This document shows, one piece after another, positions 8,508 to 15,916 of a stretch of 64,000 nucleotides of DNA. The first letter of the stretch is position 1. The number at the start of each line of letters is the position of its first letter. The notes under the pieces were generated by a model. That model did not search any database, was not told the DNA's origin, and saw only the letters and a list, made by a program, of their open reading frames with translations. Source of the stretch: Methanofollis sp. UBA420 (lineage in GTDB: Archaea > Halobacteriota > Methanomicrobia > Methanomicrobiales > Methanofollaceae); contig NZ_DAGX01000005.1 in NCBI RefSeq assembly GCF_002498315.1, positions 95,858-159,857 of the forward strand. Direction: 5' to 3'. The position numbers and the translations under genes are program-made.

Positions 8508-9890
8508 GTGAAGGCCCTCCTCGTCACCGGCGACCGGTCGGGCAGCGGGAAGACGAGCATCACCCTCGCCCTCGCCGCCCTCCTCTCGAAGGACGCCGTC
8601 GTCCAGACCTGCAAAGTGGCGATGGACTACATCGACCCCTCGTATCTCACCGCGGTCACCGGTCGCCCCTGCCGGAACCTGGACAGCTTCGTCATGACAC
8701 CGGCAGAGATGCGTGCCGTCTTCGAGCACGGGGCGAAGGGTGCCGACATCGCCCTGGTCGAGGGAGTGCGTGGCCTCTACGAGGGTGCGGAGGCGATCGG
8801 CGATGCCGGGAGCACGGCCTCGGTCGCGAAGGCCCTCGACCTCCCTGTCGTCCTGGTCGTGGACGCCCGGAGCATCACGAGAAGCGCCGCCGCGATCGTG
8901 AAGGGCTTTGCCGCCTTCGACCCTGACGTGCGGATCAAGGGCGTGATCCTGAACAACATATCGAGCCCCGGCCATAGGGAGAAGACGGTCAGGGCGGTGG
9001 AGCACTTCTGCGGCGTCCCGGTCGTCGGGGCGATCCCGAAGAGCGAGGGTATGCGCCTGACGATGCGCCACCTCGGCCTCGTCCCCTACCGCGAGGGGCA
9101 GGAGACCGGCGACTTCCTCGACCGCATCGAGGCGGTGAAGGAGGTGATCGGCGGTTACGTCGACCTCGACGCCCTCAAGGGGCTGATGGAGGAGTACAGT
9201 TTCACCGGCGAGGCCGGGCCGTTTGCACGGACCCACGAGACCGACGTGCGTGTGGCTGTCGCCTACGACGAGGCCTTCACCTTCTACTACAACGACCTCT
9301 TCGACGTCCTGCGGGCCGAGGGTGCTGAGGTCGTCACCTTCAGCCCCATTCACGACCCCCTCCCGGAGGCCGACGGCTATATCCTGGGCGGCGGCTACCC
9401 TGAGATGCATGCCGCGGCCCTGGAAGCGAACGCCCGGACGCGGGAGGCCCTTGCCGAAGTGTCGAGGAACGGCGTCCCCATCTCTGCCGAGTGCGGCGGG
9501 CTGATGTACCTCACCGATAGCCTGGTCCTGAGGAAGGGCTGGCAGGAGAGTGACCGCGAGGAGTCGTACGAGATGTGCGGGGTCTTTTCAGGGAAGAGCC
9601 TGATGCCGTCCCGCCGCACCCTCGGCTATGTCGAGGGGATCGCCGGCCAGGCCTCCCCCTTCGGTGCCGGGCCTTTCAAGGGGCATGAGTTCCACTACTC
9701 GGAAGTCGTCCTGGACCCCGATACCCGCTACGCCTACGAACTCTCCCGGGGCACCGGCATTGCGGGACAGAAAGACGGGGCAACGAAGGCCCGGACCCTT
9801 GCCAGCTACACGCACCTCCACCCGGTCGCCAGCGCCGGTTTCATCAGAGGATTTGTCAAGCAGTGCCGGGACGGGGAGGAAGGACCGTAA
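8508..9890 (+). CDS. cfbB: Ni-sirohydrochlorin a,c-diamide synthase CfbB
   Basis: CfbB amidates the a and c acetate side chains of Ni-sirohydrochlorin, using glutamine and ATP. It is homologous to cobyrinic acid a,c-diamide synthase CbiA. The 460-residue protein has an N-terminal P-loop GDRSGSGKTS (residues 8-17) and a C-terminal class I glutamine amidotransferase domain with YILGGGYPEMHA and the nucleophile Cys329 in AECGG. GTG 8508 is chosen over GTG 8502 because GAGGAG at 8495-8500 gives proper spacing. It begins two bases after cfbD stops. A true cobalamin CbiA cannot be excluded from sequence alone, but the cfb context decides it. Confidence 0.91.
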   Translation: MKALLVTGDRSGSGKTSITLALAALLSKDAVVQTCKVAMDYIDPSYLTAVTGRPCRNLDSFVMTPAEMRAVFEHGAKGADIALVEGVRGLYEGAEAIGDAGSTASVAKALDLPVVLVVDARSITRSAAAIVKGFAAFDPDVRIKGVILNNISSPGHREKTVRAVEHFCGVPVVGAIPKSEGMRLTMRHLGLVPYREGQETGDFLDRIEAVKEVIGGYVDLDALKGLMEEYSFTGEAGPFARTHETDVRVAVAYDEAFTFYYNDLFDVLRAEGAEVVTFSPIHDPLPEADGYILGGGYPEMHAAALEANARTREALAEVSRNGVPISAECGGLMYLTDSLVLRKGWQESDREESYEMCGVFSGKSLMPSRRTLGYVEGIAGQASPFGAGPFKGHEFHYSEVVLDPDTRYAYELSRGTGIAGQKDGATKARTLASYTHLHPVASAGFIRGFVKQCRDGEEGP

Positions 9891-9922
9891 AAGACTATAC
9901 CTTCCCGGCCCAATAGAAATTT

Positions 9923-10789
9923 ATGATCATTTATCTTGACGGGAAGTTTGTCCCCGAGTCCGAGGCGAAGGTTTCGGTCTTCGACCACGGCCTCCTCTAC
10001 GGGGACGGTGTCTTCGAGGGTATCCGCGCCTACAACGGCCGGGTCTTCAGGCTGGATGAGCACATCGACCGTCTCTACGATTCGGCAAAGACGATCGACC
10101 TGAAGGTTCCCATCACGAAAGAGGAGTTCAAGGAGGCGCTCCTTGAAGTCCTGCGGCGGAACAACCTGAAGGACGCCTACATCAGACCGATCGTCACCCG
10201 CGGCAAGGGCGACCTCGGCCTCGACCCGCGCAAGTGCGCCGTGCCGACCGTGATCATCATCGCCACCGGATGGGGTGCGATGTACGGCGACCTCTACGAG
10301 AAGGGCCTGACAGCGATCACCGTCTCGGTCAGGAGGAACGCCTGCGACGCTCTCCCGCCAAATGTCAAGAGCCTCAACTACCTGAACAACATCCTCGCCA
10401 AGATTGAGGCCAACTACAAGGGCGGGGACGAGGCGATCTTCCTCGACCCCCAGGGCCACATCACCGAGGGCTCGGGCGACAACCTCTTCCTTGTGAAGGA
10501 CGGCGCCCTCATCACCCCGCACACCCTGAACAACCTCCGGGGTGTCACGAGACACGTGGTCCTCGAAGTCGCCGCCTCTCTCGGCCTCACGATCGTCGAG
10601 CGCGACCTCGGCTACTTCGACGTCTACACGGCCGACGAGGTCTTCGTCACCGGCACGGCAGCCGAGATCGGCCCGATCGTCAAGGTCGACGGCAGGGCTA
10701 TCGGGAACGGCATCCCCGGCCCGGTCACGAAACAGTTGATGGCCGGGTTCTCCACGGTCACCGGAAAGGAAGGCACCCCGATCTACTGA
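9923..10789 (+). CDS. ilvE: Class IV (branched-chain) aminotransferase
   Basis: This 288-residue PLP enzyme most likely transaminates leucine, isoleucine and valine. It has the fold-type IV start YLDGKFVPESEAKVSVFDHG, then LYGDGVFEGIRAY, the PLP lysine Lys149 in NVKSLNYLNN, the TEGSGDNLFLV phosphate-side motif and TPHTLNNLRGVTR. D-amino acid aminotransferase and aminodeoxychorismate lyase are relatives. The FEGIRAYNGR segment favours IlvE. It follows cfbB by 32 bases on the same strand and may be read from the cfb transcript, although nothing links it to F430. A poly-T tract after the stop should end transcription. Confidence 0.88.
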   Translation: MIIYLDGKFVPESEAKVSVFDHGLLYGDGVFEGIRAYNGRVFRLDEHIDRLYDSAKTIDLKVPITKEEFKEALLEVLRRNNLKDAYIRPIVTRGKGDLGLDPRKCAVPTVIIIATGWGAMYGDLYEKGLTAITVSVRRNACDALPPNVKSLNYLNNILAKIEANYKGGDEAIFLDPQGHITEGSGDNLFLVKDGALITPHTLNNLRGVTRHVVLEVAASLGLTIVERDLGYFDVYTADEVFVTGTAAEIGPIVKVDGRAIGNGIPGPVTKQLMAGFSTVTGKEGTPIY

Positions 10790-10815
10790 GGGTGTCCCGC
10801 TCTCTTTTTTTTCTC
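10790..10815 (+). terminator. Poly-T terminator after the aminotransferase gene
   Basis: After the TGA the sequence becomes CCCGCTCTCTTTTTTTTCTC. The uninterrupted run of eight T at 10806-10813 fits archaeal T-rich termination. The gene on the other side (10902) is convergent. Confidence 0.55.
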
Positions 10816-10901
10816 TCTGTCTTCACGGGTTTTTGCCGTCTTCGTGGGGTGAGAGACCCTCTCCTCGCCCATACCTGGACGGTGATGGTAGAGTCCCGCT
10901 T

Positions 10902-11765
10902 TCACCCGAAGAGAAGGATGCAGACCGTCCCTGCCACCATCACCGCGGCGGCGGCCGACCGGCGGCCGAGGGCGGCCTCCCCGAAGATGGCGCCCCCGAT
11001 GACGACGGCGAAGAGGATGCTCGTCCTCTTCACGGAGATGACATAGGGCACGATCTGGAGGGAGAGGGCGAGGCCGACAGAGAGGATCTCAAGGGCGAGG
11101 AGGCCGCCGGTGACGGCGACAACTCTCCCCGCCGGAGGCGGACCGGTCGGTGTTCCTCCGCTCGCGAGGGTGAGGACCAGGAAGAGGGTGCCGATGGCAA
11201 GGAGGTCAAGGCCGAGGCCGAAGAACGGGTCTGACTGGAGGATGAGAATCTTGTCCAGGGTGGCGGTGAGGCTGTAGATGAGGGCGACGCCGGCCATCAT
11301 CGCCGTGCCCCGCCGCATCCAGAGCGCCCTGACAGGGGCGAGGACGCCGCCCTCTCCCCCGCCCGAGCCGAGGACGTATGACCCCGCGACAATGAGGACG
11401 ATGCCAGCGACACCCCCCGCGCCCGGCACCTCGCCGAGGAGGAGATACGACGTCCCGACCAGGAAGATGGGGGTGAGGGAGAGCATGGGGACGGCAAGGG
11501 AGATATCGGTCTCTGCAAGCGCGCGGTAGGTGAGCCAGACCGCAGCCGCGTTGAGCGCCGCGGAGGCGGCGAGGGCCGGGAGGAAGAGGGGGCCGGTCTC
11601 GGGCAGGCCCCGGGCGCAGGCGAGGGCGAGAAGGACCAGTCCCCCGGCAAGGAAGGTCGGCCCTGCGAGGCTGGCAGGGGAACAGTCCCTGAGGTAGCGC
11701 TTGACGGCGATGGAGTAGAGCGCATGCGCGAAGGCCCCGAGGAGGGCGAGAGCGATCCAGATCAT
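10902..11765 (-). CDS. EamA/DMT family transporter
   Basis: About 287 residues and nearly all hydrophobic, with roughly ten membrane helices arranged as two EamA repeats. The first repeat begins MIWIALALLGAFAHALYSIA and the second begins MMAGVALIYSLTATLDKILI. Conserved small-residue segments of the drug/metabolite transporter superfamily are present, such as SLAVPMLSLTPIFLVGTSYLLLGE and a closing GAAIFGE-like stretch in the second half. The start is ATG 11765; the longer open frame runs into the tRNA-Glu gene. Substrate cannot be told. It is divergent from tRNA-Glu and convergent with the aminotransferase gene. Confidence 0.85.
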   Translation of the reverse strand: MIWIALALLGAFAHALYSIAVKRYLRDCSPASLAGPTFLAGGLVLLALACARGLPETGPLFLPALAASAALNAAAVWLTYRALAETDISLAVPMLSLTPIFLVGTSYLLLGEVPGAGGVAGIVLIVAGSYVLGSGGGEGGVLAPVRALWMRRGTAMMAGVALIYSLTATLDKILILQSDPFFGLGLDLLAIGTLFLVLTLASGGTPTGPPPAGRVVAVTGGLLALEILSVGLALSLQIVPYVISVKRTSILFAVVIGGAIFGEAALGRRSAAAAVMVAGTVCILLFG

Positions 11766-11864
11766 CGGCGGTAGCCGGTGGGCCGGCAGGGATATAAAAA
11801 TGGGGAGGCCGGGCCCTGCCGAAGGTTTAAGTACCATTATCTGGATATAGAATATGGCACTTCT

Positions 11865-11937
11865 GCTGCCATAGTGTAGTGGCCAATCATGTCGGCCTTT
11901 CACGCCGACGACTGGGGTTCGAATCCCCATGGCAGCA
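11865..11937 (+). tRNA. tRNA-Glu (anticodon TTC)
   Basis: A complete cloverleaf of 73 bases can be drawn. The acceptor stem GCTGCCA pairs with TGGCAGC, the discriminator is A, and the T-arm is GGGGTTCGAATCCCC. The anticodon stem TCGGC/GCCGA holds the loop CTTTCAC, giving TTC. CCA is not encoded. An AT-rich, TATA-like stretch lies about 30 bases upstream. Confidence 0.95.
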
Positions 11938-12660
11938 TCCGATTTTTGGTACGAATATTCTATGCTTTTCTGTCTCTTGCCAGAGGCACACCCGCCCTGC
12001 GCGACGCCGACCAGACCTGCACGGTCAAGAGAATGGATCCATAGGTGGGTTCGCGCCTCCAGATACGAGTTGCCTTGAATAGAGAGGACACGGAGACGTT
12101 CGCCAGCATCAGGCCCCGGCCCAAATGGCGCCTTCCTGGCCCAGGGTGAGAGAGGGGGACCACCCCCCTGATCCGGTCAATTTGGCCTTTATTCTTCGTT
12201 TCCCTGCCCTCGTTCCAATCAGTGTGGGCTTCTTTCTGAGACCTGCCATATCCCGGTTATTCTCGGCATTCAAGGGGAAATTGTGTCTCTTCATCAGGAC
12301 GTAGAGGGTGTTTCCGGCAGGAAGAGGGTGCAAGGGAGGTAGTGCCGGGAGGGGAGAGAATATGGCCCGGGAAAAAGGGCGGAAATCAGCGCGAATCGTG
12401 GGGTTTTCAGACGGCCAATCGTCTGTTCTCCTCCGGCGCCGGGGCGGTGAGGTCACCTGGCTCAATGCCGTTGCACCGGCTGATAGGGAACAACGTCCGG
12501 AGCACCCTGTCTCCGGGAGACATCGTCTCTCTCCGACACCACCCCGTCTTTTCCCCCCGTTCATAAATTTTTTTGCGATACGGAGAGAAAAGACAGGTAT
12601 ATTCATCTAAACCTCCCAGATTACGAGGGACACGGAAAGACCGAGGAGTTGACGACGCGG
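11938..12660. other. Intergenic stretch with no supported gene
   Basis: About 720 bases between tRNA-Glu and the MBL-fold gene. Short open frames exist on both strands, but none shows a plausible protein pattern or ribosome binding site. At about 12153-12169 there is a small GGGGGACCACCCCC hairpin. An AT-rich patch (about 12563-12612) just upstream of the next gene probably holds its promoter. Confidence 0.5.
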
Positions 12661-14334
12661 ATGGCAGAAACTGACTGGCAGGAGATCCCGGGAATCGAGG
12701 GGGCACACATCCTTCCCCTGACGAGGAGACCGGACGTTTGCTGCTCAAACGCCTATCTGATAGCGACAGAGCACGAGATCGTCATCATCGACACCGGGGC
12801 CGATGAGGCGCAGATGGAGACCCTTGTCTCGACGGTCGAGGCACTCACCGCAGAAAGGCCCCGTCCGATCTGCCTCTTCCTCACACACTGCCATCTTGAC
12901 CATTGCCTCCAGGCGATCAGACGGCGGTCCTGGATCGAGGAGAAGGGCGTGCGTGTCTTCGCCCATGCCGCAGGTGCGGAAGCACTCGAATCGGGAGATG
13001 AAATGCTGACACTCGCCAATATCTTCAGGTGGGAGATCGAGCCCCTCCCGGTCGATGGACACCTCCATGCACAGGACGAACGCGAGGTGGCCCTCGGAAA
13101 CGGTGAGACGATCCTCTGTGAACACGACGAGTATGCCGCCATTCCGGTTGACCGCCTCACCTTTCCATCGGGAAACCGGATCTCGGTCTACGCCACACCC
13201 GGGCACAGCCCTGACTCCATCTGTATAAAGGTCGGTGAACACCTCTTCATCGGCGACCTTCTCTTCTCGGCAAACCCAGGTGTTGCAGGGCTCCACCGCT
13301 GGAACCCCGCCGCCCTGCTCACCTCTATCCAGGGGGTCCGCCAGGTCCTGACCGACGGCGGGATCACCCTCTGCTGGAACGGCCATGGGCGGGAGATCAC
13401 GGCGCCCGCCGCCCTGCGTGCCCTCGGGAAACTTGAGGACGACCTTGGGCGTATGAAGGCGATCGGGAACTTCGATAGCGAGCGGCTGCGCGAATCGGTC
13501 GATTACGCACAGGACATGCTCGCCGAGGCAAACCGGTTGTTTCCGGTCATCGCAGGCAGGATATATTATCTCTCCTATTATCTCGAAGTACTCGGCGAGG
13601 CCGAGGAGGCGGCGAGGTACCAGGATCTCATCGAATCCGACCAGATCGACACATTCCTCACCGACTTCGACGCTTTCGCGACAGAGTTCAGGGAGGGCAG
13701 GAAGATCGACATCCAGTTCGTCCTCAAAGCGGTGCAGGTCTCGGCAAAGATCGAAGGGGCCTTCGGTCAGGGGTGCAGTGACCCGGCCGTGGACACGTCC
13801 CTGGTGCGCCGGGCCAGTCGCCTGCTCACCGATTGCCTGCATACGGTCTGTGCCTTCGACCCCCCTGACCCCGCAGTGCCGGTCGACCTCGTCCCTCTGA
13901 TGACCGAGTTCGTCGGGCGCCTCTCCGACTCCTCCCATCTTGAGGAGGGCCTCGTCGCCGCTGCCGAGGATGAAAAGGCGTTCAGGTCCGCTCTTGCACA
14001 GAGAATCGCCCATCTTCCTCTCTTCGAAGGGGTTCACATCACCTTTGTCCATGACGCCGACTCCCTGATGGTGTTGACTCGCCCGGAAAGACTCTGTGAC
14101 GGGCTCACCGGGGTGATCGAGGATCTCGCTGCCGCGGGAGCAGAAGAAATCACCGTCTCGGCCTTCAGGACCGATGGGACCGTCTCCCTCGTTGTTCAGT
14201 CCGGGGCCCTGCATACCAACCTGCCGCGCATCAGGGTCTGGCATCGGCGTTTCGCCCGCTGTGGCGGTCGGTGCGACCTCAGGACAGTTCAGGAGATGCC
14301 GGCCCTTGTTCTGGACTTCACGAAACCCCAGTAA
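12661..14334 (+). CDS. Metallo-beta-lactamase-fold hydrolase with long C-terminal extension
   Basis: About 557 residues. The first 260 form an MBL domain: LFLTHCHLDHC at residues 73-82 gives the HxHxDH zinc motif, ATPGHSPDSICIKVG supplies the next His, FIGDLLFSANPG the bridging Asp and WNGHGREI the last His. The middle (about 270-400) looks helical. The last 150 residues resemble a degenerate GHKL ATPase: a helix (LCDGLTGVIEDLAAAGAEEI) and paired strands (TVSAF and VSLVVQSG) sit where the N box and G1 box would be, but the Asn and DxGxG residues are missing. ATG 12661 or TTG 12649 could be the start; the Shine-Dalgarno GAGGAG abuts TTG, so I lean to ATG. Substrate is unknown. Confidence 0.8.
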   Translation: MAETDWQEIPGIEGAHILPLTRRPDVCCSNAYLIATEHEIVIIDTGADEAQMETLVSTVEALTAERPRPICLFLTHCHLDHCLQAIRRRSWIEEKGVRVFAHAAGAEALESGDEMLTLANIFRWEIEPLPVDGHLHAQDEREVALGNGETILCEHDEYAAIPVDRLTFPSGNRISVYATPGHSPDSICIKVGEHLFIGDLLFSANPGVAGLHRWNPAALLTSIQGVRQVLTDGGITLCWNGHGREITAPAALRALGKLEDDLGRMKAIGNFDSERLRESVDYAQDMLAEANRLFPVIAGRIYYLSYYLEVLGEAEEAARYQDLIESDQIDTFLTDFDAFATEFREGRKIDIQFVLKAVQVSAKIEGAFGQGCSDPAVDTSLVRRASRLLTDCLHTVCAFDPPDPAVPVDLVPLMTEFVGRLSDSSHLEEGLVAAAEDEKAFRSALAQRIAHLPLFEGVHITFVHDADSLMVLTRPERLCDGLTGVIEDLAAAGAEEITVSAFRTDGTVSLVVQSGALHTNLPRIRVWHRRFARCGGRCDLRTVQEMPALVLDFTKPQ

Positions 14335-14604
14335 GCCGTTACAGAGAACTTTCACGAGAAAAGGTAGTGCACACAGAAAGAGTCGATGATTTTTTTCCCT
14401 GGCGTTCCTCACAGGTCAGAACAGGACCTGCCCTCCTTGAAGCAGAATCTTCCCGGATGTGTTAGGATTGACATGCCGAACATGGACTGGACCCGTACCT
14501 CTCTTTTCCCGGTCGGGGGGAGTGTGCTGAAGAAACAGAGTCCCTGTTTTCGCCACCCCATCCCTATATATTCTCCCCCGCACAGGGAAGATCCGGCCTG
14601 ACAA

Positions 14605-15714
14605 ATGACACCATACGATCCCGTCACCGTCAGAGAATCCCTGCGGTTCGCCCTCGGCGCCGTTCTCCTCGCCGTGGCCGCCGGTGGAGCGATGGTGATC
14701 TTCCTTGCAGTGCAGAACGCGGGAAGGGCACTGGTCTGGCCGGATACGCCGCCTCTCCCCTTCTTCACCCTCGTCGTCACCGCCGTCGGCGGCCTCGCCG
14801 TCGGCCTCTGCCTGCACGTCTTCGGCGACCATGTGGGCCTCCTCCAGGAGACCATTGCAGTATTCCAGAAGACCGGCAGGTTCGAACCTGAGCACCTCTC
14901 AGGCGGGCTGCTCATCATCTACCTCTCCCTCATCGCCGGCGCAAGCCTCGGACCCGAGGTGGCCGCCGTCGACATGGGCGGGAGCATGGGCACCCTGGCC
15001 GGCGACCGGGTAAGGGGGCTGAAGAATCGCGTCAGAGACCTCTCGACGGTCGGGATACTCGGGAGCCTCGGGGGGTTTGGCGTCTACGTCATCCTCACCG
15101 GTCCTGCCGGCGCCCTCTACCCTGTCCCGCCGTACGCCTTCTCCCTCCTCGACCTCGTCGCCGGCGCCGCCCTCGGCATCGCCGGCGCCGCCGCCGGCGT
15201 CGCCTTCATCGCCGCCTACCACGTCTTCCACCGCCTCGTCTCCCCCCTCGCCGACCGCCACCTCCTCAGGGGCGTGATCGGGGGTGCGGGCCTCGGCATC
15301 CTCGGGACCATCGCCCCCGTCGTCCTCTTCTCCGGCCAGACCGAGTTCAGAGAGGTCCTCGCCGGCGGTGCGGCGCTGGGCGGCCTCATGCTCCTCGCCC
15401 TCGTCGGCGTCAAGATCCTCGCCAGCACCTGGTGCATGGCCACCGTCTTCAAGGGCGGTCCCGTCTTCCCCCTCTTCTTCGCCGGCGGCACCCTCGGCAT
15501 GGCCGCAAACCTCCTCGTCCCCTCCATCCCCCTCGCTCTCGCCGTCCCCGCCGCCATGGCCGGCATGACCGTCGCCGTGCTGAAGGCGCCGTGGGTGGTC
15601 GTCCTCCTCGTGGCCATGGTCGTCCTCCAGTGGACAGTCGTCCCGGCCATCGCCGTCGCCACCGTCGCCGGGTATCTTACGACAAAGTGGGCGGTGCTGG
15701 TCAAGACAGGGTAA
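14605..15714 (+). CDS. ClC-family chloride channel-like protein lacking the gating glutamate
   Basis: This membrane protein of 369 residues with about ten helices matches the ClC voltage-gated chloride channel/transporter family. GASLGPEVAAVDMGG takes the place of the G-R-E-G-P selectivity loop, and FKGGPVFPLFFAGGTLG matches the GxFxP region with the following helix. In ClC exchangers the Glu of GREGP is the gate and proton site. Here Leu occupies it, and the first GSGIP loop is also not conserved. The protein is shorter than typical ClC proteins and has no CBS domains. It is therefore probably a passive channel or a changed-specificity relative. It lies about 200 bases upstream of a pentameric ligand-gated channel on the same strand. 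Confidence 0.8.
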   Translation: MTPYDPVTVRESLRFALGAVLLAVAAGGAMVIFLAVQNAGRALVWPDTPPLPFFTLVVTAVGGLAVGLCLHVFGDHVGLLQETIAVFQKTGRFEPEHLSGGLLIIYLSLIAGASLGPEVAAVDMGGSMGTLAGDRVRGLKNRVRDLSTVGILGSLGGFGVYVILTGPAGALYPVPPYAFSLLDLVAGAALGIAGAAAGVAFIAAYHVFHRLVSPLADRHLLRGVIGGAGLGILGTIAPVVLFSGQTEFREVLAGGAALGGLMLLALVGVKILASTWCMATVFKGGPVFPLFFAGGTLGMAANLLVPSIPLALAVPAAMAGMTVAVLKAPWVVVLLVAMVVLQWTVVPAIAVATVAGYLTTKWAVLVKTG

Positions 15715-15916
15715 CTCCCTCTCTGATCGAGTTCTCCTGCCCATTTTTCATCTTGACCTATGAAAAGTGTGTGAAGGCATCCATTGGCTCTATCCCGATT
15801 TTTTCTTCGAATACCGGTGCCGTATCCTCTCCCTGTCACTCTCAAAGGTCTCCTATCCTCCCGGATTCTCGCCGGGGAGGAATAGATTTTAATACCCCTC
15901 CCCGTATCTTCTCCCC

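Noticed and set aside
12745..14412. A 555-codon open frame opposite the MBL-fold gene
   Set aside because: The plus strand has a clear HxHxDH enzyme; the antisense product has no recognisable pattern.
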